Positions 30,329 through 39,391 of a stretch of DNA of 64,000 nt are shown here, one piece after another; within the stretch, counting starts at the first letter, position 1; every line of letters starts with the position of its first letter. The stretch is taken from the NCBI RefSeq assembly GCF_002939185.1, contig NZ_POVL01000003.1, forward strand, positions 62,001 to 126,000, read 5' to 3'. The notes below the pieces were generated by a model. It did not search any database. It saw only the letters and a list, made by a program, of their open reading frames with translations, and was not told the DNA's origin. A program made the position numbers and the translations under genes. Source of the DNA: Enterobacter sichuanensis. Its GTDB lineage: Bacteria > Pseudomonadota > Gammaproteobacteria > Enterobacterales > Enterobacteriaceae.

Positions 30329-33300
30329 TTAATGCCTTAACCGACGTCGGATACCTGCTTCAGTATCCTGTTGTTCAGCTTCCCGCTCATACGTTTTGAC
30401 CATCGACATCAACAACGATGACGACACAAAAGGATGCGTGAATTGCAGGCCGTCGGCCCAGGTGCGATACTTGTCTGCAAGCTCTCGCTCCTGACCACCG
30501 CCTTCCCCACGCCAATGGACGCCGCGCGCGTTGTATAAACCCGTATGTGCGCCGCTGCTGATGTCCTCAGACCGTAGATCCTCCATCACATCGCGAACAG
30601 CTTCGTTCGGCCACGCGCCATCCTCGCCAGCCGGTGCGTTAGAGAATAGCTTTCCAAGGCACACGTCCGCGATCTCCGCGCGGTCAAGTTCAGCACAAGA
30701 CCGCCTTACCGTTGCAACCCATTCTGCGAGCTTTTCCTGCTGCTCCTCTTTAGTTGCTTTATCTTGACCAGGGATACGTTCAATGGCTTCAAGGAGGCGG
30801 TACCCGCGCTTTGCCAGATGCTCGCGACCTTCTGTAATTCGAAACTCGGCGGGATCTTCGCCACGATCTTTGCGCTTATAGGCCCACACTACAGCCTGCA
30901 CGAATAGTTCAGGATGTTCCTCAATGTAGCGCTCAAGGTTTGGAATCTGCTGCTGGTCTCCCCCTCGGAAAGAGCGAGCCAGAACCTCTAAATATGCGAA
31001 TTCCAGTCCAGCTTTTTCCTCAAGAGTGAGGTCTGAGTTGTGATTGAGAAGCTGGAAGGCGCGCCGCACATCGTAGTCGTGCAGCTGGTACTCCCCAGCT
31101 TTATCCTGACTATTTTTCGCCATGGCAGATAGCGTCTGCACAAGGAGAGGTGGGTGTATTTCTTCAAGCTTGAAATGCATTGATGCGAAGGCTGCCCTCG
31201 GACGTTCGACTTCAAGCAGACGGCGAACGCTCTCATTGTTTTCCTCAGGCGAGTCAAAAACATATTGTGGAACTACTTCAACCCAGTAACGACTCCGAGC
31301 TTCAGCCGATAGTTGATCTACAAGCACCCACGTAGAAGCCCGGTAAGGTGAAAGCAACAAGAGACGGAGCATTTCCTCTTCGACCACTTTATCCCGCAGG
31401 CCCGCATATATGGCCTTTCTCCTATCCTCGTCCAACGACCAGAGAGCACCGGCGACAATGCCATCACGACCCGAATAATTTTCTGCCGGACGCAGGCATT
31501 GCAAGATCAAATCTTCAATCTGCTCGTCGGTAAGTATGCCGGACACCAGGTGAGCGCCGATTTGGCGTTGGGAATTTCCTTTTTCAGAGAGTGCAAGAAT
31601 GCCCGGAATACCTCGTTCTTGCACAATGTCTGTCAGGGCTTCAACGCGGAGCTTTTCTATGCGTTGCTCACGCGCTCGGAAGTCCATCTCGTCTCCTGCG
31701 AGTTCGTCTGCCGACTCCTCAACCCATCCCTGCCGAAACAGCCACTCATACTTATTCACAATGTCCTTGGGCTGCAACTCCGCATAGACTGCCTTGGCTT
31801 TCTCCGTCAGGCTCGCTTGGCCTTCCTCATTGACCTTTTTACGCCCCCGGCGAGAGAGAACAGTCACACGAATTTTCTCGCGGATCTTCGCAATTTCCTC
31901 GTCAAGAGCGCCCGAGTTGCGCCACTCGTCGATGATCTCCCATACGCGCACCTGGTCCTCCGACGCGAGTGCATGCAGCCTTGACACAAGGTCACATAAC
32001 ATCTCGACCGAGTAGGACGGCCTGCTTAGAGCGACTTGCACCATATCTCTGACGAATGCCTGGATCGGTCCCCATGTCTCGAAGGGCTCTCCGAACCCGT
32101 ATCCGTCAGGACGCCACTTCGGCTTATGGGTATACTCGCCGACGTGACTTCCGTAATCACCGAACTGCTGGATACAAACCCTCCACCCGACCGTCGGATG
32201 CTTATCTAAAAGCATGGTGACCGCCTTCAGGCGCATCTCGTGGTTAGCAGCCGTCTGCGGCATCCATGCTCGCAGTATGGAACCAAGCGATTCGATAGGT
32301 TTATTAGTCCAGTTATCGCTAATCTCTACCTCAGAAAGCTGACCCAGAATTTTCACTACCCGTGGGAAGGTAGTCGGATTCCAGGCAAGTCCTTCGAGTG
32401 CCCAAAGCAATCCAGTACGAGGACATGAACCGAATAGCCCCGTATCTGCAGGTCTCAGCAAGCCCATGACTTCGGATTTTTCTGCTCGCAGATCACGCTC
32501 GATGATATCAAGGAACTCGGTAGGAGCCGCTTCTGCATAAAGTGGAAGGTCACGCCCGCTAGCCTCTAACTTTCTAGTCGTTACAGGCACAAGAAGATCA
32601 CGCACAATTTTCGCAGCTTCAAATTCCCCATCAAAGCCAAGGTGCTTCCCGAAGAGATTCTTGCCGTACACAGCCAGCAAAACCAAAGTCTCGGAAATAC
32701 CTTCTCGTACAGCACCGGAGTACTCTCGTCTTTTGCCATGCATGGCCGCCGCCCAGCGATCTTCTTCGGGCAAGTCGAGAGCAGGATCATCTTCACCCAG
32801 AACAGTCCTCGCAACATCAAGAAAGCGGTCAAGATCGGCCCTGGAAACCGTACCGGCAATTGCGAAGAGGGAATCGATTTTCGAAATCACCCCCCGGAAC
32901 CCTCCAATTGACCACACTGGAGAGTCGTTGAGCCGCAGCAAATCAAGAATGCGCTTTTCCAGCACCTCAAAAGGAGCCTCAGCCAGATGGGAGAGGATAG
33001 TTCGGTCCGCCTTGTTCTGTGTGTCCCATGCGCCAATAAGTACAAGCGGGACAAGCCCCGATGCGATTTTTGGGTCTTCAGCCCAAGCAGGTGTATGGAT
33101 TGCCGGTATATTCGAAAGTTGACGTCGAAGAACTGTCAACGAACGCCCCGAAGCGTTCGTTAGTTTCGCTATGTCATCGCGCGATTTGCCCATCGTTTCC
33201 AGAGCTCTAGTGAATGGCTCGAACCCGAGTGGCTCCAACACGATATGAGGTTCCACGCTAGTAGCATTGCGGGGATAAACAACAATGGTTCGCAACGATG

Positions 33301-34426
33301 AGCTGTAGGGTCCAAGCTCGCGTTCCACTTCCCGTGTATGGGCTACTGCAATGAAATCGGTAGTACCTTGGGCGAGTTTCGGCACTACGCCTGCCTTGTC
33401 AAAAACCAACACCCGATCCCTATACTGTTCAAGCTCGGAGGTTGCCAGGACCTGACTTAAAAACGCAAGCACCTCTTCCACGGAGTCAGCCGCTACCACT
33501 AAGGGGTTCACATCGTCTTTCGACAAGAAGGATTTAATCCTGCCGTTCCACGCCTCGTTCGCCGTAGCAAAAAGAGAAGGATGAAGCGCGGGGGCAGCTA
33601 CGTTTGCCCAATCGCTCCAACAACGCTCCAGTGTTCTGACACCATTAGAGGGACGATCCGTCTGATTTGCAAACCAGGTCTGGGCCGCGAGTGATTGCTC
33701 CATCCACTGCTCAAGATCACTGGCGTCATATGCACGAATGTCTTTCCAGAGCTTCTTGCCCTTCATTTCCGCGACCCATGCAACCTTACCCGGCCATCGT
33801 CTTGGAGTGACAAAGACAAACGTAATATTTGCCCTTTCAGCGCTATTAAGCGCTCGTATGCTTTTTGCAAAATCCCCGTCTGCCTTGGCCTTAATGTCCG
33901 CGCTGACACCGAACTCCCACCCAGAAATACCAGAAGGTATCCAAGGTGTGCCGGAACTGGCCTCAATAAAGCCGTCCCAGCCGGCACGTTCGGCATCGTC
34001 GTTGCCGGGGAAGTCCACTTTCTGAAGGTCGCGTCCTGTGGAGTGAATGAGCGTTCTTAGCAGTATCGAGAGCTTAGTTCGTGCAAGAATTGTCGTTGTG
34101 AACCAACTTACGAGATCGTTGGCTTGGATGTTTAGAAAAGGAGGTACGTAAGTGTGCACTTTTTGTGCTGCATCTGCCGTTTTGTCAGCTTGTGCGTCAT
34201 ATGTTGTCTGCAAATCGAGGATAGCTTTGGCGGAAATCCCAAAAGCTCGCTCAAAACGTGCTGCCATATCGGGCGTTGCAGATACCTTTCCATTGAGGAA
34301 ATTTGATACCCCTGGTCGGCTAACGCCGATCAACTTCGCTACTTCTGTAACTGTAAGATTACGAGATTCGAGAACATTTTTCCGAACATATGAGCCCGGA
34401 TGAACGGGGGATGAATCATTAGCCAT
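30329..34426 (-). CDS. Giant HTH / nuclease-like protein, candidate single-gene defence system
   Basis: 1365 residues, no named family recognised. Residues 5-75 read as a HigA-type antitoxin helix-turn-helix (HPGSYVRKNVLES, LTVTEVAKLIGVSRPGVSNF). Residues 95-245 look like a restriction-endonuclease-like fold: Asp151 in GWDGFIEASSGTPWIPSG, Glu171 in SGWEFG, Lys179/Lys181 and Asp184, then TFVFVTPRRWPGKVAWV and KLWKDIRAYDASDLEQWM. Residues 300-480 resemble a STAND-like NTPase position but lack a Walker A motif (PLVVAADSVEEVLAFL). From about 580 to the end it is mostly helical, with TGLLWALEGLAW (671-682). No signal peptide or membrane segment. ATG at 34426 has GAGGTGAT upstream. Lower G+C than guaA. 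The fusion resembles anti-phage proteins in design; the function is inference. Confidence 0.72.
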   Translation of the reverse strand: MANDSSPVHPGSYVRKNVLESRNLTVTEVAKLIGVSRPGVSNFLNGKVSATPDMAARFERAFGISAKAILDLQTTYDAQADKTADAAQKVHTYVPPFLNIQANDLVSWFTTTILARTKLSILLRTLIHSTGRDLQKVDFPGNDDAERAGWDGFIEASSGTPWIPSGISGWEFGVSADIKAKADGDFAKSIRALNSAERANITFVFVTPRRWPGKVAWVAEMKGKKLWKDIRAYDASDLEQWMEQSLAAQTWFANQTDRPSNGVRTLERCWSDWANVAAPALHPSLFATANEAWNGRIKSFLSKDDVNPLVVAADSVEEVLAFLSQVLATSELEQYRDRVLVFDKAGVVPKLAQGTTDFIAVAHTREVERELGPYSSSLRTIVVYPRNATSVEPHIVLEPLGFEPFTRALETMGKSRDDIAKLTNASGRSLTVLRRQLSNIPAIHTPAWAEDPKIASGLVPLVLIGAWDTQNKADRTILSHLAEAPFEVLEKRILDLLRLNDSPVWSIGGFRGVISKIDSLFAIAGTVSRADLDRFLDVARTVLGEDDPALDLPEEDRWAAAMHGKRREYSGAVREGISETLVLLAVYGKNLFGKHLGFDGEFEAAKIVRDLLVPVTTRKLEASGRDLPLYAEAAPTEFLDIIERDLRAEKSEVMGLLRPADTGLFGSCPRTGLLWALEGLAWNPTTFPRVVKILGQLSEVEISDNWTNKPIESLGSILRAWMPQTAANHEMRLKAVTMLLDKHPTVGWRVCIQQFGDYGSHVGEYTHKPKWRPDGYGFGEPFETWGPIQAFVRDMVQVALSRPSYSVEMLCDLVSRLHALASEDQVRVWEIIDEWRNSGALDEEIAKIREKIRVTVLSRRGRKKVNEEGQASLTEKAKAVYAELQPKDIVNKYEWLFRQGWVEESADELAGDEMDFRAREQRIEKLRVEALTDIVQERGIPGILALSEKGNSQRQIGAHLVSGILTDEQIEDLILQCLRPAENYSGRDGIVAGALWSLDEDRRKAIYAGLRDKVVEEEMLRLLLLSPYRASTWVLVDQLSAEARSRYWVEVVPQYVFDSPEENNESVRRLLEVERPRAAFASMHFKLEEIHPPLLVQTLSAMAKNSQDKAGEYQLHDYDVRRAFQLLNHNSDLTLEEKAGLEFAYLEVLARSFRGGDQQQIPNLERYIEEHPELFVQAVVWAYKRKDRGEDPAEFRITEGREHLAKRGYRLLEAIERIPGQDKATKEEQQEKLAEWVATVRRSCAELDRAEIADVCLGKLFSNAPAGEDGAWPNEAVRDVMEDLRSEDISSGAHTGLYNARGVHWRGEGGGQERELADKYRTWADGLQFTHPFVSSSLLMSMVKTYEREAEQQDTEAGIRRRLRH

Positions 34427-34447
34427 GACAGATCACCTCAATGCAAA

Positions 34448-34475
34448 GTGTAATGTGTAAGGTAACACATTACAC
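34448..34475. promoter_or_regulatory. Perfect inverted-repeat operator of the large gene
   Basis: GTGTAATGTGT (34448-34458) and ACACATTACAC (34465-34475) are exact 11-bp inverted arms with a 6-base spacer, 22 bases upstream of the start codon. The right arm contains the -10 element of the promoter. A protein with its own HigA-like helix-turn-helix directly downstream makes autorepression very likely. Confidence 0.75.
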
Positions 34476-34497
34476 AAACTAACAACCATCCAGGCAA
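34469..34497 (-). promoter_or_regulatory. Sigma-70-type promoter of the large gene
   Basis: On the minus strand TTGCCT (34497-34492) and TGTAAT (34474-34469) are separated by exactly 17 bases. The -10 lies within the inverted repeat, so an operator-bound protein would exclude RNA polymerase. Confidence 0.6.
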
Positions 34498-34607
34498 TTA
34501 GCAACACATTTGATTATTTTTTAAACAACCCGATAAGAGCTCACTTAAACGCTATAAATCACTTTCGGACGAACAAATTAGGAAATAAACGTACAGCGTT
34601 AATATAT

Positions 34608-34631
34608 AAAAAGCCCGCAATTACGCGGGCT
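34608..34631 (-). terminator. Intrinsic terminator of guaBA
   Basis: AGCCCGC / GCGGGCT hairpin followed by a T-run on the minus strand, about 45 bases after the guaA stop. It belongs to the 30-base sequence repeated at 30207-30236. Confidence 0.85.
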
Positions 34632-34674
34632 TAGAGGTCATACTATCGAGTGCCGGTTAATACCGGACGCAGGA

Positions 34675-36252
34675 TTACTCCCACTCAATCGTAGCCGGTG
34701 GCTTACCGCTGATGTCATACACCACGCGGGAAATACCGTTCACTTCGTTGATGATGCGGTTAGATACACGGCCCAGGAAGTCATACGGCAGGTGCGCCCA
34801 GTGCGCGGTCATGAAGTCGATGGTTTCCACCGCACGCAGGGAAACAACCCAGTCGTACTTGCGGCCATCGCCCATCACGCCGACGGAGCGAACCGGCAGG
34901 AACACGGTGAACGCCTGGCTTACCTTGTTGTACAGGTCAGCTTTGTGCAGCTCTTCGATGAAGATCGCGTCCGCGCGACGCAGCAGGTCGCAGTACTCTT
35001 TCTTCACTTCGCCCAGCACGCGCACGCCAAGACCCGGGCCCGGGAACGGGTGACGGTAGAGCATGTCGTACGGCAGACCCAGTTCCAGACCGATCTTACG
35101 CACTTCGTCTTTGAACAGCTCGCGCAGCGGCTCAACCAGACCCATCTTCATCTCTTTCGGCAGGCCGCCCACGTTGTGGTGAGATTTGATGACGTGTGCT
35201 TTACCGGTGGCGGAGGCGGCAGATTCAATCACGTCAGGGTAGATGGTACCCTGCGCCAGCCACTTCACGTCGTCCAGCTTCAGCGCTTCTTCGTCGAACA
35301 CTTCCACGAAGACGCGGCCGATGATCTTGCGCTTGGCTTCCGGATCGCTCTCGCCTTTCAGCGCGTCCAGGAAGCGCTGCTCGCCTTCCACGTGAACGAT
35401 GTTCAGACCAAAGTGGTCGCCGAACATGTCCATCACCTGCTTAGCTTCGTTCAGACGCAGCAGGCCGTTGTCCACGAAGACGCAGGTCAGGTTTTTGCCG
35501 ATGGCGCGGTGCAGCAGCATCGCGGTCACGGAGGAGTCCACGCCGCCGGAGAGGCCGAGGATCACTTTGTCATCGCCAACCTGCTGGCGGATACGCTCAA
35601 CGGCGTCGTCGATGATTTTAGCCGGGGTCCACAGGGCTTCACACTGGCAGATGTCACGCACGAAGCGCTCCAGCATGCGCATACCCTGACGGGTGTGGGT
35701 CACTTCCGGGTGGAACTGCACGCCATAGAAGCGTTTTTCTTCGTTTGCCATGATGGCGAACGGGCAGCTTTCGGTGCTGGCAACGGTCACGAAGTCAGAC
35801 GGGATGGCGGTGACTTTGTCGCCGTGGCTCATCCACACGTCCAGCAGCGGTTTACCGTCTGCGGTCAGGGAGTCTTCGATACCGCGCACCAGCGCGCTGT
35901 CGGTCACCACTTCTACCTGCGCATAGCCGAACTCACGCTCGTTAGAACCTTCTACGTGGCCGCCCAGCTGCATTGCCATGGTCTGCATGCCGTAGCAGAC
36001 GCCGAATACCGGCACGCCAGCTTCGAACACATACTGCGGCGCGCGTGGGCTGTTCTCTTCGGTGGTGCTTTCCGGGCCGCCGGACAAGATGATGCCGCTT
36101 GGATTGAATTCGCGAATCTGTGCTTCCGTGACATCCCACGCCCACAGTTCACAGTAAACGCCCAGTTCACGTACGCGACGCGCCACCAGTTGAGTGTACT
36201 GCGAACCGAAGTCCAGGATGAGAATGCGATGTTTATGAATGTTTTCCGTCAT
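34675..36252 (-). CDS. guaA: GMP synthase (glutamine-hydrolysing)
   Basis: Converts XMP to GMP with ATP and glutamine. 525 residues, as in E. coli. The N-terminal class I glutamine amidotransferase (1-200) has nucleophile Cys86 in [10 protein letters not shown] and the His/Glu of QFHPEVTHT. The ATP pyrophosphatase domain carries the P-loop [11 protein letters not shown]. The C-terminal dimerisation/XMP domain ends [17 protein letters not shown]. It follows guaB by 67 bases with a hairpin in the gap. Its 3' side borders the accessory region; the gene is a known integration target in other bacteria, but its own end is intact here. Confidence 0.98.
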   Translation of the reverse strand: MTENIHKHRILILDFGSQYTQLVARRVRELGVYCELWAWDVTEAQIREFNPSGIILSGGPESTTEENSPRAPQYVFEAGVPVFGVCYGMQTMAMQLGGHVEGSNEREFGYAQVEVVTDSALVRGIEDSLTADGKPLLDVWMSHGDKVTAIPSDFVTVASTESCPFAIMANEEKRFYGVQFHPEVTHTRQGMRMLERFVRDICQCEALWTPAKIIDDAVERIRQQVGDDKVILGLSGGVDSSVTAMLLHRAIGKNLTCVFVDNGLLRLNEAKQVMDMFGDHFGLNIVHVEGEQRFLDALKGESDPEAKRKIIGRVFVEVFDEEALKLDDVKWLAQGTIYPDVIESAASATGKAHVIKSHHNVGGLPKEMKMGLVEPLRELFKDEVRKIGLELGLPYDMLYRHPFPGPGLGVRVLGEVKKEYCDLLRRADAIFIEELHKADLYNKVSQAFTVFLPVRSVGVMGDGRKYDWVVSLRAVETIDFMTAHWAHLPYDFLGRVSNRIINEVNGISRVVYDISGKPPATIEWE

Positions 36253-36288
36253 TGACGCTAATTCCGAGGCAAGTGAAACAAAAACAGA

Positions 36289-36310
36289 GCGCCCGGCAGA
36301 AGCCGGGCGC
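36289..36310 (-). terminator. Hairpin between guaB and guaA
   Basis: Perfect 9-bp arms GCGCCCGGC / GCCGGGCGC with loop AGAA, followed on the minus strand by a T-rich stretch. It probably attenuates readthrough from guaB into guaA or stabilises the guaB message. Confidence 0.65.
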
Positions 36311-36319
36311 GGAAACTTA

Positions 36320-37786
36320 TCAGGAGCCCAGACGGTAGTTCGGGGACTCTTTGGTGATCGTCACGTCGTGAACGTGGCTCTCCTGGATACCCGCACCACT
36401 GATGCGTACGAATTCCGCTTTAGTACGCAGCTCGTCAATGGTACCACAGCCGGTCAGGCCCATACAGGAGCGCAGGCCGCCCATCTGCTGGTGAATGATC
36501 TCTTTCAGACGGCCTTTATACGCTACGCGACCTTCAATACCTTCCGGCACCAGTTTGTCTGCGGCGTTATCGGTCTGGAAGTAACGGTCAGAGGATCCTT
36601 TGGACATCGCGCCCAGGGAGCCCATACCGCGGTAAGATTTGTAAGAACGGCCCTGGTAGAGTTCGATTTCGCCCGGGGATTCTTCGGTACCGGCCAGCAT
36701 GGAGCCCACCATCACGGCGGAAGCACCCGCAGCGATGGCTTTCGCGATATCGCCAGAGAAGCGGATACCGCCGTCAGCGATAACCGGAATACCGGTGCCT
36801 TCCAGCGCTTCCACCGCGTCAGACACGGCGGTGATCTGTGGAACGCCCACGCCGGTGACGATACGGGTGGTACAGATAGAACCAGGACCGATACCCACTT
36901 TCACCGCGCTGCAGCCAGCGTCAGCCAGCGCGCGAGCGCCTGCGCCCGTTGCCACGTTACCGCCGATGATCTGCAGATCAGGGTATTTAGCACGGGTATC
37001 ACGAATACGCTGCAGCACGCCTTCGGAGTGGCCGTGCGAAGAGTCAATCAGCAGCACGTCAACACCTGCGGCAACCAGCGCATCAACGCGCTCTTCGTTA
37101 CCTGCACCCGCGCCAACCGCAGCGCCGACGCGCAGACGGCCATGCTCGTCTTTACAGGCGTTAGGTTTACGTTCTGCTTTCTGGAAGTCTTTAACGGTGA
37201 TCATGCCGCGCAGGTGGAAGTTCGCATCCACAACCAGCGCTTTCTCAACGCGTTTTTCATGCATTTTTGCGAAGACCACGTCACGGGCTTCACCTTCGCG
37301 TACGGTGACCAGACGCTCTTTCGGCGTCATGTACACGCTGACAGGCTGGTTCAGGTCAGTCACGAAACGCACGTCACGACCGGTGATGATGCCCACCAGC
37401 TCGTTCGCTTCGGTCACAACCGGGTAACCGGCGAAACCGTTACGTTCGGTCAGGGCTTTCACTTCGTGCAGGGTGGTGGTCGGCAGTACGGTCTGCGGGT
37501 CAGACACGATACCGGATTCATGTTTCTTCACGCGGCGAACTTCTTCCGCCTGACGCTCGATAGACATGTTTTTGTGAATAAAGCCGATGCCACCTTCCTG
37601 TGCCAGGGCAATAGCCAGGCGCGCTTCAGTCACGGTGTCCATTGCCGCAGAGAGCATAGGAATGTTCAGGCGAATGGTTTTCGTCAACTGCGTGCTGAGA
37701 TCGGCAGTATTCGGCAGAACGGTGGAGTGAGCGGGAACGAGGAGGACGTCGTCAAACGTCAGTGCTTCTTTAGCGATACGTAGCAT
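36320..37786 (-). CDS. guaB: Inosine-5'-monophosphate dehydrogenase
   Basis: NAD-dependent oxidation of IMP to XMP, the committed step to guanine nucleotides. 488 residues, equal to E. coli and nearly identical. The TIM barrel holds the catalytic cysteine in [16 protein letters not shown], the IMP-phosphate loops [15 protein letters not shown] and [16 protein letters not shown], and the mobile flap RGMGSLGAM. Two CBS domains are inserted at about 93-205. The start [11 protein letters not shown] at 37786 matches E. coli; the frame is open two codons further. First gene of guaBA, under a PurR-like box. Confidence 0.98.
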   Translation of the reverse strand: MLRIAKEALTFDDVLLVPAHSTVLPNTADLSTQLTKTIRLNIPMLSAAMDTVTEARLAIALAQEGGIGFIHKNMSIERQAEEVRRVKKHESGIVSDPQTVLPTTTLHEVKALTERNGFAGYPVVTEANELVGIITGRDVRFVTDLNQPVSVYMTPKERLVTVREGEARDVVFAKMHEKRVEKALVVDANFHLRGMITVKDFQKAERKPNACKDEHGRLRVGAAVGAGAGNEERVDALVAAGVDVLLIDSSHGHSEGVLQRIRDTRAKYPDLQIIGGNVATGAGARALADAGCSAVKVGIGPGSICTTRIVTGVGVPQITAVSDAVEALEGTGIPVIADGGIRFSGDIAKAIAAGASAVMVGSMLAGTEESPGEIELYQGRSYKSYRGMGSLGAMSKGSSDRYFQTDNAADKLVPEGIEGRVAYKGRLKEIIHQQMGGLRSCMGLTGCGTIDELRTKAEFVRISGAGIQESHVHDVTITKESPNYRLGS

Positions 37787-37827
37787 GGGCAATATCTCTG
37801 ACCTGGGTGGTTAAATATTGCCGTGGC

Positions 37828-37853
37828 ATTATACAGAGCGTAACCGATTGCAT
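37828..37853 (-). promoter_or_regulatory. guaBA promoter with PurR-like box
   Basis: On the minus strand a perfect TATAAT (37833-37828) lies downstream of ATGCAATCGGTTACGC (37853-37838), which fits the PurR consensus with central CG. The box covers the spacer and -35 area, consistent with purine repression of guaBA. Confidence 0.7.
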
Positions 37854-37945
37854 CCACACTTTTTTATAAAAAAACCTTGCACTCCCCTCTCAGCAGGTTA
37901 CTATCGACTGAATAACTTGCTGATTTAGAATTTGATCCCGCTCAC

Positions 37946-39319
37946 ATGTTATCCTCGCAATCCCCCTCAATTTTTACTGTCAGCCGCCTGAATCAGACGG
38001 TGCGTTTGCTGCTTGAGCAGGAAATGGGGCAGGTCTGGATCAGCGGTGAAATCTCTAACTTCACGCAGCCCTCCTCCGGCCACTGGTACTTTACGCTAAA
38101 AGACGATACCGCCCAGGTGCGCTGCGCGATGTTCCGCAACAGCAACCGCCGCGTCACGTTTCGTCCTCAGCACGGCCAGCAGGTGCTGGTACGCGCCAAT
38201 ATCACCCTGTATGAACCGCGCGGTGATTATCAGATTATCGTCGAAAGCATGCAGCCTGCGGGCGAAGGTCTGCTGCAGCAGAAGTATGAACAGCTAAAAG
38301 CGAAACTGACGGCAGAGGGTCTGTTCGACCAGCAGTTCAAAAAGCCCCTGCCCTCACCGGCCCACTGCGTGGGGGTTATCACCTCAAAAACCGGTGCGGC
38401 ACTGCACGATATTTTGCACGTGCTCAAGCGTCGCGACCCTTCCCTGCCCGTCATCATCTACCCGACCGCCGTTCAGGGTGACGATGCGCCGGGCCAGATT
38501 GTGCGCGCCATTGAACTGGCGAACGCCCGTCAGGAGTGCGACGTCTTAATCGTCGGGCGCGGCGGCGGCTCGCTGGAAGACCTGTGGAGCTTTAACGACG
38601 AGCGCGTGGCGCGGGCGATTTTTGCCAGTCAGATCCCTGTTGTGAGCGCAGTCGGCCACGAAACCGACGTCACGATCGCCGATTTTGTCGCGGATTTACG
38701 TGCGCCTACGCCATCCGCGGCGGCGGAAGTGGTGAGCCGCAACCAACTGGAGCTGCTGCGTCAGCTTCAGAACGGCCAGCAGCGTCTGGAGATGGCGATG
38801 GACTACTTCCTCGCCAACCGTACCCGTCGCTTTACCCAGCTTCATCACCGTCTTCAGCAGCAACACCCACAACTGCGTCTGGCGCGTCAGCAAACTGTAC
38901 TGGAGCGCCTGCGCCAGCGCATGAACTTCGCGCTGGATAGTCAGCTTAAGCGCGCGGTCTCGTGCCAGCAGCGCGTGACGCAGCGACTTAATCAGCAGAA
39001 CCCGCAGCCGAAAATTTACCGCGCGCAAACGCGGATTCAACAGCTGGAGTATCGTCTGGCGGAGACTGTCCGGGCGCGTCTGAGCACCACCCGCGAACGT
39101 TTCGGTAATGCGGTGACCCATCTTGAAGCGGTCAGCCCCCTCTCCACGCTGGCGCGCGGCTACAGCGTGACGACGGCGACGGACGGCAAAGTGCTGAAGC
39201 AAACCAAACAGGTGAGCGCCGGTGATGTGCTGACCACCCGCCTGTCGGACGGCTGGGTCGAAAGCGAAGTCAAATCAATTAAACCGGCGAAAAAACCGCG
39301 TCAGCGAAAAACCGGATAA
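37946..39319 (+). CDS. xseA: Exodeoxyribonuclease VII large subunit
   Basis: Large subunit of the single-strand-specific ExoVII. 457 residues (E. coli 456). The N-terminal OB-fold DNA-binding domain (about 10-105) contains [25 protein letters not shown]. The catalytic domain (about 130-320) has [22 protein letters not shown], the [19 protein letters not shown] motif and [30 protein letters not shown] long coiled-coil region (about 260-390) binds XseB and a short C-terminal segment follows. Divergent from guaB across 159 bases. The small subunit is encoded elsewhere. Confidence 0.97.
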   Translation: MLSSQSPSIFTVSRLNQTVRLLLEQEMGQVWISGEISNFTQPSSGHWYFTLKDDTAQVRCAMFRNSNRRVTFRPQHGQQVLVRANITLYEPRGDYQIIVESMQPAGEGLLQQKYEQLKAKLTAEGLFDQQFKKPLPSPAHCVGVITSKTGAALHDILHVLKRRDPSLPVIIYPTAVQGDDAPGQIVRAIELANARQECDVLIVGRGGGSLEDLWSFNDERVARAIFASQIPVVSAVGHETDVTIADFVADLRAPTPSAAAEVVSRNQLELLRQLQNGQQRLEMAMDYFLANRTRRFTQLHHRLQQQHPQLRLARQQTVLERLRQRMNFALDSQLKRAVSCQQRVTQRLNQQNPQPKIYRAQTRIQQLEYRLAETVRARLSTTRERFGNAVTHLEAVSPLSTLARGYSVTTATDGKVLKQTKQVSAGDVLTTRLSDGWVESEVKSIKPAKKPRQRKTG

Positions 39320-39391
39320 TTCTTCGCCGGTTAGAAACTATACTGCTGCTATTCCCTTTTATTCGGCCTTGCCAGAACTAAGGAGAGCAGC

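Larger units (their letters stand above)
30207..34637. other. Single-gene module bracketed by 30-bp direct repeats of the guaA terminator
   Basis: The 30-base sequences at 30207-30236 and 34608-34637 are identical except one loop base. They include the terminator stem, its loop and the flanking TTAGAGG. Between them lies only the large HTH-nuclease gene with its own promoter. This looks like an insertion that duplicated, or recombined at, the guaA terminator. No integrase or transposase is present, so the mechanism is unknown. Confidence 0.55.

Noticed and set aside
30329-34426. Functional STAND NTPase call for the giant protein
   Set aside because: No GxxxxGK[ST] Walker A motif is present where one would be expected (residues 300-325), so an active ATPase is not claimed.
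34640-34700. Site-specific att duplication of the guaA 3' coding end
   Set aside because: The last guaA codons are not repeated near 30120-30340; only the downstream terminator is duplicated, and no integrase is present.
34792-36255. Long open frame antisense to guaA (487 codons)
   Set aside because: Composition-driven shadow of guaA; His/Gln/Val-rich text typical of reverse frames.
36239-37783. Long open frame antisense to guaB (514 codons)
   Set aside because: Same reasoning as for guaA; the coding strand is an unmistakable IMP dehydrogenase.
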